A stretch of 64,000 nucleotides of DNA from Cytobacillus sp. IB215665 (lineage in GTDB: Bacteria > Bacillota > Bacilli > Bacillales > SM2101): NCBI RefSeq assembly GCF_033963835.1, contig NZ_JAXBME010000012.1, forward strand, positions 62,001 through 126,000, read 5' to 3'. Position numbers and translations under genes: made by a program. The notes beneath the pieces were generated by a model. That model ran no database searches. It saw only the letters and a list, made by a program, of their open reading frames with translations, and had not been told where the DNA came from. This document shows, piece by piece, positions 28,648 to 38,422 of this stretch (the stretch's first letter is position 1; every line of letters starts with the position of its first letter).

Positions 28648-28818
28648 ATGGAAAGTAAAATTGAAGTATTATCTACTTTAAAGATTGCACATTCTTCTGA
28701 TTTATACAAAATTGTCGATAATTTAAATCGTACTTTAAAAGGACAAGATTTAATGTTTGGACTAGCTTTAGATGAAAATGATGAAAAAACAGCAGTTTTT
28801 ACCATTTATCGTACGTAA
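28648..28818 (+). CDS. ypmA: Small conserved protein YpmA
   Basis: A 56-residue protein, nearly identical in layout to B. subtilis YpmA: it starts MESKIEVLSTLKI, has DLYKIVDNLNRTLKGQDLMFGLALD in the middle, and ends FTIYRT. Function unknown. AGGAGGACTCTATTGC precedes the ATG. It is followed 16 bases later by ypmB, then aspB, as in B. subtilis, and is probably the first gene of that transcript. Confidence 0.92.
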   Translation: MESKIEVLSTLKIAHSSDLYKIVDNLNRTLKGQDLMFGLALDENDEKTAVFTIYRT

Positions 28819-28834
28819 TAAAAAGGACTTTATC

Positions 28835-29317
28835 ATGATGAAAAAAAGGATTATCCCAATATCTGTTATTAGCATTATTATTTTATTCATATTAATTGGA
28901 TATTTGTATTTAAGTGCAATGAAGCCCATTGAAATCGCTGAAGATATAGCAATTAACATAGCTAAAAAGGAAGCACAAATGCAAACTATTCAAAAAGTAT
29001 ATACATATCATGGAACAGAAGCATATTCTGTTGTGCTTGGTGAAGATCAGTCAGAGCAAGTGATAGCAGTTTTTATCCCAGAGGATGTTAAAAAACCTAT
29101 TGTTATTAAAAACCAAGCAGATGGCACAACAGAACAACAAATCATTGACATGGTTAACAAAGAACAAAATCCAAAAAAAATCATATCAGTAACGTTAGGG
29201 ATGGATGGAAATATACCAATTTGGGAAACGGTTTATATTGATCATCAAAACCGATACGTTTATCATTACTCTTATTTTGAATCAGGCACTAAACGCAAAA
29301 GGTATATAATATCCTAA
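28835..29317 (+). CDS. ypmB: Membrane-anchored DUF5590 protein YpmB
   Basis: 160 residues: an N-terminal membrane helix (IIPISVISIIILFILIGYLY) and an extracytoplasmic DUF5590/PepSY-like region with EIAEDIAINIAKKEAQMQTIQKVYTYHG and SVTLGMDGNIPIWETVYI. No enzymatic motif is known. The frame is open further upstream inside ypmA, but AAAGGAC six bases before ATG 28835 sets the start; ATG 28838 is the alternative. Sits between ypmA and aspB. Confidence 0.88.
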   Translation: MMKKRIIPISVISIIILFILIGYLYLSAMKPIEIAEDIAINIAKKEAQMQTIQKVYTYHGTEAYSVVLGEDQSEQVIAVFIPEDVKKPIVIKNQADGTTEQQIIDMVNKEQNPKKIISVTLGMDGNIPIWETVYIDHQNRYVYHYSYFESGTKRKRYIIS

Positions 29318-29337
29318 ACAATCAAGGAGGAACTGAC

Positions 29338-30525
29338 ATGAAATTGGCACATCGAGTATCTTCATTAACACCTTCAACAACATTGGCTATTACTGCTACT
29401 GCAAAAGAACTTAAGGAACAAGGGCATGACGTAATAGGGTTAGGAGCTGGTGAACCAGATTTCAATACTCCACAGCATATTATTGATGCATCTATTACAG
29501 CAATGAATGAAGGTAAAACTAAATACACACCATCTGGTGGCCTCCCAACTTTAAAGAAAGAAATATGTGAAAAATTTAGTAAAGATCAGGGGATTCATTA
29601 TGATTTATCTGAAATAATTGTATGTACTGGTGCGAAACACGCACTTTATACACTATTTCAAGTCCTTCTTAATGAGGGTGACGAAGTAATTATACCTTCT
29701 CCATATTGGGTGAGCTATCCTGAGCAAGTAAAATTAGCAGATGGACATCCTGTGTTTGTAAAGGGTGAAGAAGAGAATGAGTTTAAAATTACTGGTGAAC
29801 AACTTAAGGGAGCAATTACAGAACGTACTAAAGCCATTATTATTAATTCTCCAAGTAATCCTACTGGGATGTTATATAGTAAGGAAGAATTAGCAGAGCT
29901 AGGTGAAATATGTTTACAACATAACATCTTAATTATTTCTGATGAAATTTATGAAAAGCTCGTATACGGCAATAGTGCGCACGTTTCGATTGCTCAAATA
30001 TCTCCACAATTAAAAGAGCAGACGATTATTATCAATGGTGTATCAAAATCACATTCAATGACTGGATGGAGAATTGGGTATGCTGCAGGTAATAAAGAAA
30101 TTATTAAAGCAATGACGAATCTTGCAAGTCACAGTACATCTAACCCAACGTCAATTGCACAATATGCCACTCTTGCTGCATATAATGGCTCTCAACAGCC
30201 TGTTGAAGATATGCGTGTAGCGTTTGAAGAACGTTTGAATATTATTTATGAAAAATTGATTCAAATTCCGGGCTTCACTTGTATTAAACCTAAAGGGGCA
30301 TTTTACCTTTTTCCTAATGCTAAGGAAGCAGCTAAATTAGCAGGTTTAAAAGACGTAGATGAATTAGCTAAAGCTCTTTTGGAAGAAGAAAAAGTTGCAA
30401 TCATTCCAGGGTCAGGTTTCGGAGCTCCTGACAATTTACGACTTTCATACGCAACATCACTTGATCAATTAGAAAAAGCAATTGAAAGAATTAATCATTT
30501 TATGAAAGTGCAATGTCATGCATAA
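29338..30525 (+). CDS. aspB: Aspartate aminotransferase
   Basis: 395 residues, class I PLP aminotransferase. LGAGEPDFNTP, TPSGGLPTLKKEI, the cofactor-binding SPYWVSYPEQV, NSPSNPTGM, SDEIYEKLVYG, the PLP lysine in NGVSKSHSMTGWRIGY, and the substrate-carboxylate arginine in RLSYATS near the C-terminus are present. It interconverts aspartate and 2-oxoglutarate with oxaloacetate and glutamate. AAGGAGGAACTGAC precedes the ATG. The placing before asnS is conserved; aspartate is precursor for asparagine, beta-alanine and lysine made by neighbouring genes. Confidence 0.96.
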   Translation: MKLAHRVSSLTPSTTLAITATAKELKEQGHDVIGLGAGEPDFNTPQHIIDASITAMNEGKTKYTPSGGLPTLKKEICEKFSKDQGIHYDLSEIIVCTGAKHALYTLFQVLLNEGDEVIIPSPYWVSYPEQVKLADGHPVFVKGEEENEFKITGEQLKGAITERTKAIIINSPSNPTGMLYSKEELAELGEICLQHNILIISDEIYEKLVYGNSAHVSIAQISPQLKEQTIIINGVSKSHSMTGWRIGYAAGNKEIIKAMTNLASHSTSNPTSIAQYATLAAYNGSQQPVEDMRVAFEERLNIIYEKLIQIPGFTCIKPKGAFYLFPNAKEAAKLAGLKDVDELAKALLEEEKVAIIPGSGFGAPDNLRLSYATSLDQLEKAIERINHFMKVQCHA

Positions 30526-30704
30526 TGATTTCTAATAAGGACCTCGAAATATAAGACCTTGTTAAACATTTATACTTAACATATAAGGAATTAATATATT
30601 TATTTTATTTTTTAAACGAGAAGCTTATGCTGGTGTTAAAACTGAGGAATGAGGATATATTTGAATTTTTTTTAAAATGCAGTAGTATAGCTGTTATTTT
30701 AGTA

Positions 30705-30736
30705 GAACGAAAAGCAACAAATCATTTGAAAACAGC
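30705..30736. repeat. Remnant of the dispersed repeat (right end)
   Basis: GAACGAAAAGCAACAAATCA then TTTGAAAACAGC, matching the right end closely; no clear left partner. Confidence 0.5.
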
Positions 30737-30746
30737 GAAATAAAAA

Positions 30747-30824
30747 GGGTTTGACTCAAAAAGCGTGTTAGTTTGTACTTTATCAATGTATTGTGCAAAT
30801 AATAACGAGTCAGGCCCTTTTTTT
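30747..30824 (+). terminator. Long-loop terminator-like repeat after aspB
   Basis: GGGTTTGACTC (30747-30757) pairs with GAGTCAGGCCC (30807-30817), allowing two G-T pairs, across a 49-base loop, then seven T residues. Similar GAGTCAG...CCC-TTTT hairpins are scattered in many Bacillus genomes. Confidence 0.6.
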
Positions 30825-30959
30825 GGAGAACCAGCCAATCTTATCCTGGTTGTGTAAGGGCCGAAAAGGCATTGTCTTATTGTCTAGACTTCAATGCAAA
30901 GTTGCTTTAGACTCTTATGTGCTATGAGCTATTAACAGTGGCAATCACGCTTTTCTGCC

Positions 30960-30988
30960 TTGCAACAATTTTTGTCGAAATGTATAAT
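30960..30988 (+). promoter_or_regulatory. Sigma-A promoter of asnS
   Basis: TTGCAA (30960-30965), 17-base spacer, TATAAT (30983-30988). Predicted start near 30995 leaves a leader of about 77 bases with no T-box consensus. Confidence 0.65.
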
Positions 30989-31071
30989 GTAATTTGGATA
31001 CATATAAAAAGAGGCAAGCAACTAGTTTACCTCTGCAAATGGATGTATTGTATTTTGGAGGGAATTTTATA

Positions 31072-32364
31072 GTGAAAACGACAATTACTGAAGTAAGTAA
31101 GTATGTTGGACAAGAGGTAACCATTGGAGCTTGGTTAGCTAACAAACGTTCAAGTGGAAAAATCGCTTTTCTACAGTTAAGAGATGGCACAGGATTCATT
31201 CAAGGGGTTGTAGTTAAGGCTGAAGTTGAAGAAGAAGTATTTAAGCTTGCTAAATCAATCACACAAGAAACTTCATTGTTTGTAACAGGTACGGTTCAAG
31301 AAGATGAACGGTCACCTTTTGGATATGAATTAACAGTAACAAATATTAAAGTGATAAGTGAATCGGTTGACTACCCGATAACACCTAAAAAGCATGGTAC
31401 AGAATTTTTAATGGACAATCGTCATTTGTGGATACGCTCGAAACGACAGCATGCAGTTATGAAAATACGTAATGAAATCATTCGTGCAACGTATGAATTT
31501 TTCAATAACAATGGCTTTGTCAAAGTAGATCCACCAATTTTAACAGGAAGTGCTCCTGAGGGGACAACGGAATTATTCCATACTAAATATTTTGAAGAGG
31601 ATGCTTATCTATCCCAAAGTGGTCAATTATATATGGAGGCTGCTGCGATGGCTTTAGGAAAAGTATTTTCTTTTGGCCCTACTTTCCGTGCAGAAAAGTC
31701 TAAGACTCGTCGTCATCTAATCGAATTTTGGATGATTGAACCGGAAATGGCATTCTACGAGTTTGAAGATAATTTACAAGTACAAGAACAATATGTAGCC
31801 TATATCGTTCAAGCAGTGTTGAAAAATTGTGCACTTGAATTGAAAATTTTAGGGAGAGAAACTGAAACACTTAGCAAAATTACAGCACCATTCCCACGTA
31901 TTACGTATGATGATGCAATTAAGTTTTTACACGACAAGGGCTTTGACGATATTGAATGGGGAGATGATTTTGGTTCTCCTCATGAAACTGCAATTGCAGA
32001 AAGTTTTGACAAACCAGTATTTATAACACACTACCCGACAGCATTAAAACCATTTTATATGCAGCCAGATCCTAATCGTGACGATGTTGTGTTATGTGCT
32101 GATTTAATTGCTCCAGAAGGATATGGTGAGATTATTGGTGGCTCTGAACGCATACATGATGCTGAATTATTAGCTCAACGTATGAAAGAGCATGATTTAT
32201 CTCCAGAAGCTTATCAATGGTATTTAGATTTACGTCAATACGGTTCGGTTCCTCATTCTGGATTTGGTTTAGGATTAGAAAGAACAGTAGCATGGCTTAG
32301 TGGTGTTGAGCATGTACGTGAAACAATACCATTCCCACGTTTATTAAATCGTCTATATCCTTAA
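31072..32364 (+). CDS. asnS: Asparaginyl-tRNA synthetase
   Basis: 430 residues, class IIb aminoacyl-tRNA synthetase. The N-terminal OB-fold anticodon-binding domain has [30 protein letters not shown]; class II motif 2 is [19 protein letters not shown], and motif 3 is [13 protein letters not shown]. The frame is open 26 codons upstream, but GGAGGGAATTTTATA precedes GTG 31072 and this start gives the family N-terminus ([14 protein letters not shown]). The promoter lies inside the upstream open stretch, so the upstream codons are largely leader. Confidence 0.97.
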   Translation: MKTTITEVSKYVGQEVTIGAWLANKRSSGKIAFLQLRDGTGFIQGVVVKAEVEEEVFKLAKSITQETSLFVTGTVQEDERSPFGYELTVTNIKVISESVDYPITPKKHGTEFLMDNRHLWIRSKRQHAVMKIRNEIIRATYEFFNNNGFVKVDPPILTGSAPEGTTELFHTKYFEEDAYLSQSGQLYMEAAAMALGKVFSFGPTFRAEKSKTRRHLIEFWMIEPEMAFYEFEDNLQVQEQYVAYIVQAVLKNCALELKILGRETETLSKITAPFPRITYDDAIKFLHDKGFDDIEWGDDFGSPHETAIAESFDKPVFITHYPTALKPFYMQPDPNRDDVVLCADLIAPEGYGEIIGGSERIHDAELLAQRMKEHDLSPEAYQWYLDLRQYGSVPHSGFGLGLERTVAWLSGVEHVRETIPFPRLLNRLYP

Positions 32365-32389
32365 TTCGTGTTTGCTTTTTAATGTTTCC

Positions 32390-32418
32390 AGCTCCCACCT
32401 CAATAGGTGGGAGCTTTA
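32390..32418 (+). terminator. Terminator of asnS
   Basis: AGCTCCCACCT (32390-32400), loop CAAT, AGGTGGGAGCT (32405-32415), then TTTAAAT. Eleven perfect pairs, short T tract. Confidence 0.75.
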
Positions 32419-32518
32419 AATGGGCTAAAGTCTTCGCCAAAAATTTAGAGTGAAGATTTCATTGTAATAAATGGTATTCATAAATAATTAAGTTGAAATA
32501 TAAACTATAATGATTATG

Positions 32519-32559
32519 TTTGTCTGTCATTTGCAATTTAGCATATAATGTCTGACAAA
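32519..32559 (+). promoter_or_regulatory. Promoter flanked by an inverted repeat, upstream of dnaD
   Basis: TTGTCT (32520-32525), 18-base spacer, TATAAT (32544-32549). TTTGTCTGTCAT (32519-32530) and ATGTCTGACAAA (32548-32559) form a 10-of-12 inverted repeat that covers the -35 box and the -10/start region, an operator-like layout. A third TGTCAGA lies at about 32645. The leader to dnaD is about 205 bases. Confidence 0.45.
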
Positions 32560-32761
32560 TTCCCTTAGAGGGTGACTCTGAAGGATCTAACTTACATTTC
32601 ATCAAATATTTAAGGAAAAATCTCCTTATTGCAAGAAATTGTATGTCAGATCGTTTTCTTTTGAGACATCCTTTTTGTATATATATGATGAACTGTGAAA
32701 TGGTTTGTATACGGTCATCACGTTTTCTTGTTCATGTTATACTAAGGACGAGGTGTCATAA

Positions 32762-33460
32762 ATGATAAGTAAAGATAAAATGCTTGACTGGCTTGACCAA
32801 GGCAGTATCTCTATCCCAAAATTGCTGTTACAAAACTACGTACAGATTGGTCTTAATGAACAGGAACTTATGTTAATTTTACATGTATATTCTTTTATAG
32901 AACAAGGAAACAAATTTCCTACTCCAAATGAATTAGCTATTAGAATGACACTTTCAACAGAAGAGTGCACGGATATATTACGATTGTTATTAAAAAGATC
33001 GTATATTCGTATTGAAGAAGGCAGTGATGAACATGGAAAAATTAATGAGCAGTATTCATTGCAACCATTGTGGGAAAAAGTTTTAATGAGCTTTGTATCA
33101 GAGACTGCAGTCGAAGAACCTAGCCAAGAAGATATAAATTTATATGTGATGTTTGAAGAAGAGTTTGGTCGACCTTTATCCCCATTCGAAGGTGAAACAT
33201 TATCTATGTGGCTTGATCAGGATCAATATAATCCAATCATTATAAAGACAGCATTGCGTGAAGCAGTACTATCAGGAAAATTAAATTTTAGATATATTGA
33301 TCGCATTTTATTTGAGTGGAAAAAGAATGGGATAAAAACTGTTGAACAAGCTCAAAGTTACGGTAAAAATATTCGTAAGCATCAACAAAAACGTTCAAGT
33401 ACACAGGAAGGGGAATATAAACGGACCATTCCTTTTTATAATTGGCTTGAACAGCAGTGA
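32762..33460 (+). CDS. dnaD: DNA replication initiation/remodelling protein DnaD
   Basis: 232 residues with the DDBH1 winged-helix N-terminal domain (about 1-100; NELAIRMTLSTEECTDILRLLLKRSYI) and the DDBH2 C-terminal domain (about 130-196), containing FEEEFGRPLSPFEGETLSMWLD and the YIDRILFEWKKNGI motif that binds DNA. It acts with DnaB and DnaI in loading the replicative helicase at oriC and at restart sites. The frame begins at ATG 32762 after GGACGAGGTGTCATAA. First gene of dnaD-nth-ypoC, though a terminator separates it from nth here. Confidence 0.95.
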   Translation: MISKDKMLDWLDQGSISIPKLLLQNYVQIGLNEQELMLILHVYSFIEQGNKFPTPNELAIRMTLSTEECTDILRLLLKRSYIRIEEGSDEHGKINEQYSLQPLWEKVLMSFVSETAVEEPSQEDINLYVMFEEEFGRPLSPFEGETLSMWLDQDQYNPIIIKTALREAVLSGKLNFRYIDRILFEWKKNGIKTVEQAQSYGKNIRKHQQKRSSTQEGEYKRTIPFYNWLEQQ

Positions 33461-33483
33461 TTTTTTGTGATAAAGTAGCGAAC

Positions 33484-33518
33484 AATCAGGTGAGCTATTT
33501 GCAGCCTGATTTTTTTTA
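33484..33518 (+). terminator. Terminator of dnaD
   Basis: AATCAGG (33484-33490) and CCTGATT (33505-33511) with a 14-base loop, followed by a T run. Separates dnaD from nth transcription. Confidence 0.75.
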
Positions 33519-33747
33519 TGTACTACCGGGTTCTGTAAATTGATTAACAAACCTGATCCGCATTACAAAGAGTACTTCTTTACAGTGATGTAAATTAAAC
33601 TAACAATCAAACTGAGACTGTGTAGTATTTATTTTTTTGAAACGGAATAGACGTCAGTAATGATAGGTTTTTAAGTACTTATAGTTCGTAGGAATAGAAC
33701 AATTAATGCGGAGCAGTCAATAATTAAAATTGGGTGTGAAATATGCT

Positions 33748-34419
33748 ATGTTAAATAATACACAAATTAGGTTTTGTTTAGATAAAATGGGGGAAATGTT
33801 TCCTGATGCACATTGTGAACTAAACCACTCAAATCCATTTGAGCTTGTGGTTGCTGTTGCTCTATCAGCGCAATGCACAGATGCACTTGTAAATAAAGTA
33901 ACTAAAAAGTTGTTTGCAAAATATAAGAAGCCTGAAGATTATTTGGCAGTCTCATTAGAAGAGCTACAACAGGATATTCGTTCTATTGGTTTATTTCGAA
34001 ATAAAGCGAAAAATATCCGTAATCTATCTCAGTTGTTAATAGAACAATATGGAGGAATTGTTCCCAATGACCGTGACGAGCTAACGAAGTTACCAGGTGT
34101 AGGTCGAAAAACAGCAAATGTAGTCGTCTCAGTTGCGTTTGACATCCCCGCGATTGCAGTTGATACACATGTTGAACGTGTTAGTAAACGTTTAGCGATA
34201 TGTCGTTGGAAGGATAGTGTTTTAGAAGTAGAAAAAACATTAATGCGAAAAGTACCAAAGGATGAATGGTCTGTGACCCATCACCGTATGATATTTTTCG
34301 GTAGATATCATTGTAAAGCACAATCACCTCAGTGTGAAGTATGTCCACTTCTAGATTTGTGCAGAGAGGGAAAAAAAAGAATGAAAAAGAACAATAAAAT
34401 TACCAAAGGGGAGAAATAA
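33748..34419 (+). CDS. nth: Endonuclease III (DNA glycosylase/AP lyase)
   Basis: 223 residues. The helix-hairpin-helix KLPGVGRKTANVV contains the catalytic lysine, VDTHVERVSKRL has the catalytic aspartate, and the C-terminal cysteines CKAQSPQCEVCPLLDLC form the C-X6-C-X2-C-X5-C [4Fe-4S] cluster. Removes oxidised pyrimidines and nicks the abasic site. A TTG at 33730 is in frame, but ATG 33748 gives the family N-terminus (MLNNTQIRFCLDKMG). The ribosome site is weak (GGGTGTGA). ypoC starts two bases after its stop. Confidence 0.95.
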   Translation: MLNNTQIRFCLDKMGEMFPDAHCELNHSNPFELVVAVALSAQCTDALVNKVTKKLFAKYKKPEDYLAVSLEELQQDIRSIGLFRNKAKNIRNLSQLLIEQYGGIVPNDRDELTKLPGVGRKTANVVVSVAFDIPAIAVDTHVERVSKRLAICRWKDSVLEVEKTLMRKVPKDEWSVTHHRMIFFGRYHCKAQSPQCEVCPLLDLCREGKKRMKKNNKITKGEK

Positions 34420-34421
34420 GG

Positions 34422-34934
34422 TTGGAACTTAATATTCCTTACCATATGAAAAATACACTCTTTTTCCCTGAGTCTATTACAAAGCTAAATATTAACCTAC
34501 ATAATTCATTTGAATTGAACTTTGATTTAAAATATTTTGGTTACGACATAGCCGCACATAACGATGTAGATACTATTAAGCCATGGCTGTCGATAGAGCA
34601 ATATATTCCTTTAGTAATAGCTAAATGGAAGGGGATTGAACCAGAGTTAGCTCAACACTTTCAGCAGAGGAAAAAAACGAATATCAAACAGTCGATTGTT
34701 CAATCATTAAGTTTGTTCTTATCTATGCTTTTTTGGATGAACAGCAGGCCTGTAACGAACCTTATTAATATTCAAGAACCAATTCAACAATTTACATACA
34801 AACCGATCAATGTAGGTGAAAGAATTGATTTTATAATGAAAAAACCACATCAATTTCATTCTTTTATACAGCTTTGTGAGTTATTTCAAGAAAGTACTAA
34901 AATATATTATAAGATTATTGCGCTACAAAAATAA
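34422..34934 (+). CDS. ypoC: YpoC family protein
   Basis: 170 residues, soluble, no signal. Position directly after nth and the family's conserved tail, ending with PINVGERIDFIMKKPHQFHSFIQLCELF, identify it as YpoC, a conserved Bacillus protein of unknown function. A hydrophobic middle (SLSLFLSMLFWMNSRPV) is probably a buried helix. The start is TTG 34422, overlapped by the ribosome site AAAGGGGAG at the end of nth. Cotranscription with nth is likely. Confidence 0.85.
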   Translation: MELNIPYHMKNTLFFPESITKLNINLHNSFELNFDLKYFGYDIAAHNDVDTIKPWLSIEQYIPLVIAKWKGIEPELAQHFQQRKKTNIKQSIVQSLSLFLSMLFWMNSRPVTNLINIQEPIQQFTYKPINVGERIDFIMKKPHQFHSFIQLCELFQESTKIYYKIIALQK

Positions 34935-34968
34935 CGTTCATACTTATAGTAGAAATTAGCTAGTAAGA

Positions 34969-35115
34969 AAGGCTCTTTTCGTCAAATTTGTTGCTATTGT
35001 TACAGGGTTATATATAGTTATCATCAACTTACATAAGAAATGATGTCACGAGCGATAGATGTATACGTGAATAACTTTAGAACGAAAAGCTATGATCTAA
35101 TGCGAAAACAACCTT
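34969..35115. repeat. Dispersed MITE-like repeat, full-length copy
   Basis: Left end AAGGCTCTTTTCG then TCAAATTTGTTGC; right end GAACGAAAAGC...AATGCGAAAACAACCTT at 35115. 147 bp, inverted orientation relative to the copy at 28333. Lies between ypoC and the ponA terminator. Confidence 0.75.
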
Positions 35116-35195
35116 AGTTAAGAACTTCTTTCTACAGGTCAAATTTTTAAAAAATGACTGTTGTTCAACCTCCATTTGGACAAGCTTCCCCACAA

Positions 35196-35232
35196 AAAAC
35201 AACAGGCTACCTCTGATAGCCTGTTGTTTTTT
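35196..35232 (-). terminator. Terminator of ponA
   Basis: AAAACAACAGGCTA (35196-35209), loop CCTCTGA, TAGCCTGTTGTTTT (35217-35230). Fourteen perfect pairs; T tracts on both strands allow two-way function. Confidence 0.85.
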
Positions 35233-35235
35233 CAT

Positions 35236-37782
35236 TTATTCTTCATTATTATCCTCTTCACTTGGAGGTGGTTCAGGTGGACGTTCATCATGGTCACCTT
35301 CATCAATCAATGGGTCTCCAATTTCTCCTTCATCATCAGTTCCCGGCTCTTCATCAAATAAGTCATCAAACGGATTTTCTATTTCTTCCTCAAATATCGG
35401 AATCTCAACAGAGGCACTTAGTGGGTCACTTCTATTTTCTGGATTGCTGTCACTAACTGCTGAAATCTGATAAGAGTAGATAGCCCCTTCAATCGGATCA
35501 GGAACTAGGTAACTAAACTCTTTTGTAGTACCTATTACTTCATACGGGCCTTCATCAATTGATTGTTTAATTTCAAATGATATGTCACTTAATTCTTCCT
35601 CAGATCCATCTAACGTGTAGTCCCACAATAATTGTAATTCATTAGTTCTTTCATCATATAAAGCTTCAAAACCATTAGGTGGGTCTATCTTATCGTATTT
35701 ATCTGAGACCTTAGTTGGTTCTGTGCCTTTCACAAAGTATTCATAGACGATTTCATTTTGTGGTGTAAATTCACTAGGTAATCTTGCGGGATTTGACCCT
35801 TTTTCAACCTTTTTTTGAACAACACTGTTAGGTACAGTGAAATCAGCAGATTCACCACCTGATATGTGGGTGAATAGATTTTTAAATAGTTTACGCGCAA
35901 TTTTTTCTTCATCTACGCTTTTAAAATATGCATCTTCACTAATTCGATTAAATCCTGTCCATATCGCTGCTGTATATTCTGTTGTATAGCCTGCAAACCA
36001 TACGTCTTTCGTTGCATTTTCTGGTAAACCGTATTTTTGTATTTCTTCTACAGGGTAGTTAGTAGATCCTGTTTTACCGGCAACTGGGACTGCATTGCTA
36101 ACAAAGGCATCCCGACCTGTCCCATTGGTGACAACCGATTTTAACATATCAGTTATCATAAAAGCAGTGTAATCTGACATCGCTTCTTCAGTTTTTGGCG
36201 TTAAATCTAATTCTCTTCCATCAGGAAAAACAATTTTAGTAACAGCATGAGGTTGATTATAAAACCCTTCATTACCAAAGGCACTGAATGCACCTGCCAT
36301 GTCTAATGTAGATACACCAGTACTAAATCCACCTATAGCGTATGGTTCGTAAATTTGTTTTTCTAGTGGGATTCCTAACCCAACCGCAAAGTCTCTTGCT
36401 TTATCGAGACCGACTTCTCTCAATGCTTTAACTGCTGGAACATTAACTGACTGTTCTATAGCGTATCTCATAGACATCCAGCCTCTATATCCATCATACC
36501 AATTATATATTTGTTTATTAGAATCAGCATATGTCATTTGTTCGTCATTAATTTGTTCATATGTCGACCATTTTAAATACTCAATTGCAGGACCATAATC
36601 AAGAACAGGTTTTATGGAAGATCCAGGTTGTGCTTTTGTATCTATAGCATAATTCCAACCTCTTGCAGCGTCTTGATTACGTCCACCACCGATGGCACGT
36701 ATTTGACCTGTTTTCGTATCAAGTAATGTAATTCCTGCTTGAAGGTTCTCGTTTGGGAAGTTGACAACATTATTTGATTGTAACAGCTCATTAGTGTATT
36801 TTTGTGCTTCTGTATCTAACGTCGTATAGATTTCTAGGCCACCTGAATATAGATCGTAATCTCCAGATTCATTAATTTCTTCTATAACGTAATCTAGAAA
36901 GGCGTCATAAGGTTCGGATTCTATTGTTGTTACATTCAATGATTCTTCAACAGGTATTGCTTTTGCTTGTTCAGCCTGTTCAGCTGAAATAAAGCCATGT
37001 TGCGCCATTAAAGATAGTACAACATTTCTTCTTTCTTCTGCTGCTTCAGGATTTTTAATAGGATTGTAATTATTTGGACTTTGAGTCATTCCTGCTAGTA
37101 AAGCAGCCTGATGTAGTTGCATTTCATTTAAATTATCTTTATCAAGGCCGAAATATACTTCAGCTGCTTTGCCTACTCCGTACGTACTTCCACCTAAAAA
37201 GATTTTATTTAAATACAGTTCTAATATCTCTTCTTTAGATTTAATTTGTTCAAGCTTATATGCTAACCATGCCTCTTGAACTTTTCGACTAATTTTTTTT
37301 TCAGGTGTTAACACATAGTTTTTGACAACTTGTTGTGTAATAGTACTTGCCCCTTCAGCACCAAAGCCTTCTGTAATATTAGCAAGAACGGCTCCACCTA
37401 TTCGAATGGGGTCAATTCCATGATGTTCAAGAAAACGAGCGTCTTCAACAGCTAGAAATGCATCTTGAAGTACTGTTGGAATTTCGTTATATTTTACATA
37501 CGTGCGTTTCTCTATCCCAAGCTCAGCAAATTCATTGCCATCTTTATCAAATACCTTTGAAGAGAACGATGCTTGAAATGCTTGTTCATCTAATGGAGGT
37601 ACATCTTTAATGATTACATAAAAGGCGATTGCTCCAACTATAGCGCCAATAATTCCTAACGAAAAAAATACTAAAATAAGTTTCTTAAAAAATTGAAAGA
37701 TACTTTTTTTAGGTTTTTGATTACTTTTATGGTTACGTTCAGCTTGTTTACGTGCTGTTCTTGACTGTGATTGACTTGCCAT
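35236..37782 (-). CDS. ponA: Penicillin-binding protein 1A/1B (class A, bifunctional)
   Basis: 848 residues. A basic cytoplasmic tail and one membrane helix (about 30-52) precede the glycosyltransferase domain (VEDARFLEHHGID, GASTITQQVVKN, and the LPLRP-equivalent region), then the transpeptidase domain with SxxK in PGSSIKPVL, SVN in EQSVNVPA and KTGS in AGKTGSTN. A fibronectin-type region (about 690-790) and a strongly acidic proline-rich tail end the protein. It polymerises and cross-links peptidoglycan. AAAGGTAGGAATACCAC precedes ATG 37782. recU lies 40 bases upstream on the same strand, as in B. subtilis. Confidence 0.96.
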   Translation of the reverse strand: MASQSQSRTARKQAERNHKSNQKPKKSIFQFFKKLILVFFSLGIIGAIVGAIAFYVIIKDVPPLDEQAFQASFSSKVFDKDGNEFAELGIEKRTYVKYNEIPTVLQDAFLAVEDARFLEHHGIDPIRIGGAVLANITEGFGAEGASTITQQVVKNYVLTPEKKISRKVQEAWLAYKLEQIKSKEEILELYLNKIFLGGSTYGVGKAAEVYFGLDKDNLNEMQLHQAALLAGMTQSPNNYNPIKNPEAAEERRNVVLSLMAQHGFISAEQAEQAKAIPVEESLNVTTIESEPYDAFLDYVIEEINESGDYDLYSGGLEIYTTLDTEAQKYTNELLQSNNVVNFPNENLQAGITLLDTKTGQIRAIGGGRNQDAARGWNYAIDTKAQPGSSIKPVLDYGPAIEYLKWSTYEQINDEQMTYADSNKQIYNWYDGYRGWMSMRYAIEQSVNVPAVKALREVGLDKARDFAVGLGIPLEKQIYEPYAIGGFSTGVSTLDMAGAFSAFGNEGFYNQPHAVTKIVFPDGRELDLTPKTEEAMSDYTAFMITDMLKSVVTNGTGRDAFVSNAVPVAGKTGSTNYPVEEIQKYGLPENATKDVWFAGYTTEYTAAIWTGFNRISEDAYFKSVDEEKIARKLFKNLFTHISGGESADFTVPNSVVQKKVEKGSNPARLPSEFTPQNEIVYEYFVKGTEPTKVSDKYDKIDPPNGFEALYDERTNELQLLWDYTLDGSEEELSDISFEIKQSIDEGPYEVIGTTKEFSYLVPDPIEGAIYSYQISAVSDSNPENRSDPLSASVEIPIFEEEIENPFDDLFDEEPGTDDEGEIGDPLIDEGDHDERPPEPPPSEEDNNEE

Positions 37783-37822
37783 GTGGTATTCCTACCTTTC
37801 AACTTAATAATTCGTAGCAGAG

Positions 37823-38422
37823 TTATGAGAAATAAATATTATCTAATATGTTAAGATAGTCAATGCGGGGCTTATAGCCGAGCGGGACTTCATGACCTAA
37901 ATCCACTATCTCTTGTTTTGTTATTGATTTTCTATCTCCTTTTTTCATACGGTCCCAAAAGCTTAATAGGTGGGTAGCATCTAGCAGAAAGATCTGCTCA
38001 TTTTTAGTAAATCGTAGAATGACAAAACACAATCCGTTATGATTTATTACATCACGCATATGTTTAATTTGATGGTCGTGAAAGTTTTGCAAAGGGAATG
38101 ATGTTTTATTTCTAGTTTCTTTAGCTTCAAAATCTATATACCTACCTTTGTAAATACCATTATAGTCAGTAGTTGAAGCTTGTTTAAAATACGCTTCTTT
38201 AATAACAGCAGCACTTCTTTTCGGATAGTCAACTTGTACGATTTGAACTGGCGTTGGCTTTTTGTGAATAACCGCTATATTGTGTAGTAAATAATAATTA
38301 TTAGAGTCATTAATATCCTCTTCCAAAGTCATACCACGATTACTGTATGAAGCTTTTTTAGCGGTATTAGTATCTTTATCTTGTTTTTCTTTATATAATT
38401 TACCATTCGGATAGCGAATCAC
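37823..38422 (-). CDS. recU: Holliday junction resolvase RecU
   Basis: 199 residues. [10 protein letters not shown] near the N-terminus and the nuclease core [33 protein letters not shown] carry the catalytic acidic residues and lysine of the RecU fold. It resolves Holliday junctions and aids chromosome segregation. The open frame starts at 38452, but AGGAGG lies 8 bases before GTG 38422, which yields the family start MIRYPNGK, so that start is chosen. recU-ponA order is conserved. Confidence 0.95.
   Translation of the reverse strand: MIRYPNGKLYKEKQDKDTNTAKKASYSNRGMTLEEDINDSNNYYLLHNIAVIHKKPTPVQIVQVDYPKRSAAVIKEAYFKQASTTDYNGIYKGRYIDFEAKETRNKTSFPLQNFHDHQIKHMRDVINHNGLCFVILRFTKNEQIFLLDATHLLSFWDRMKKGDRKSITKQEIVDLGHEVPLGYKPRIDYLNILDNIYFS

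Noticed and set aside
30994-31071. 26-codon N-terminal extension of asnS
   Set aside because: The promoter and a strong ribosome site favour GTG 31072, which gives the family N-terminus.
30990-31071. T-box leader for asnS
   Set aside because: No AGGGTGG-type T-box sequence or antiterminator was found in the leader.
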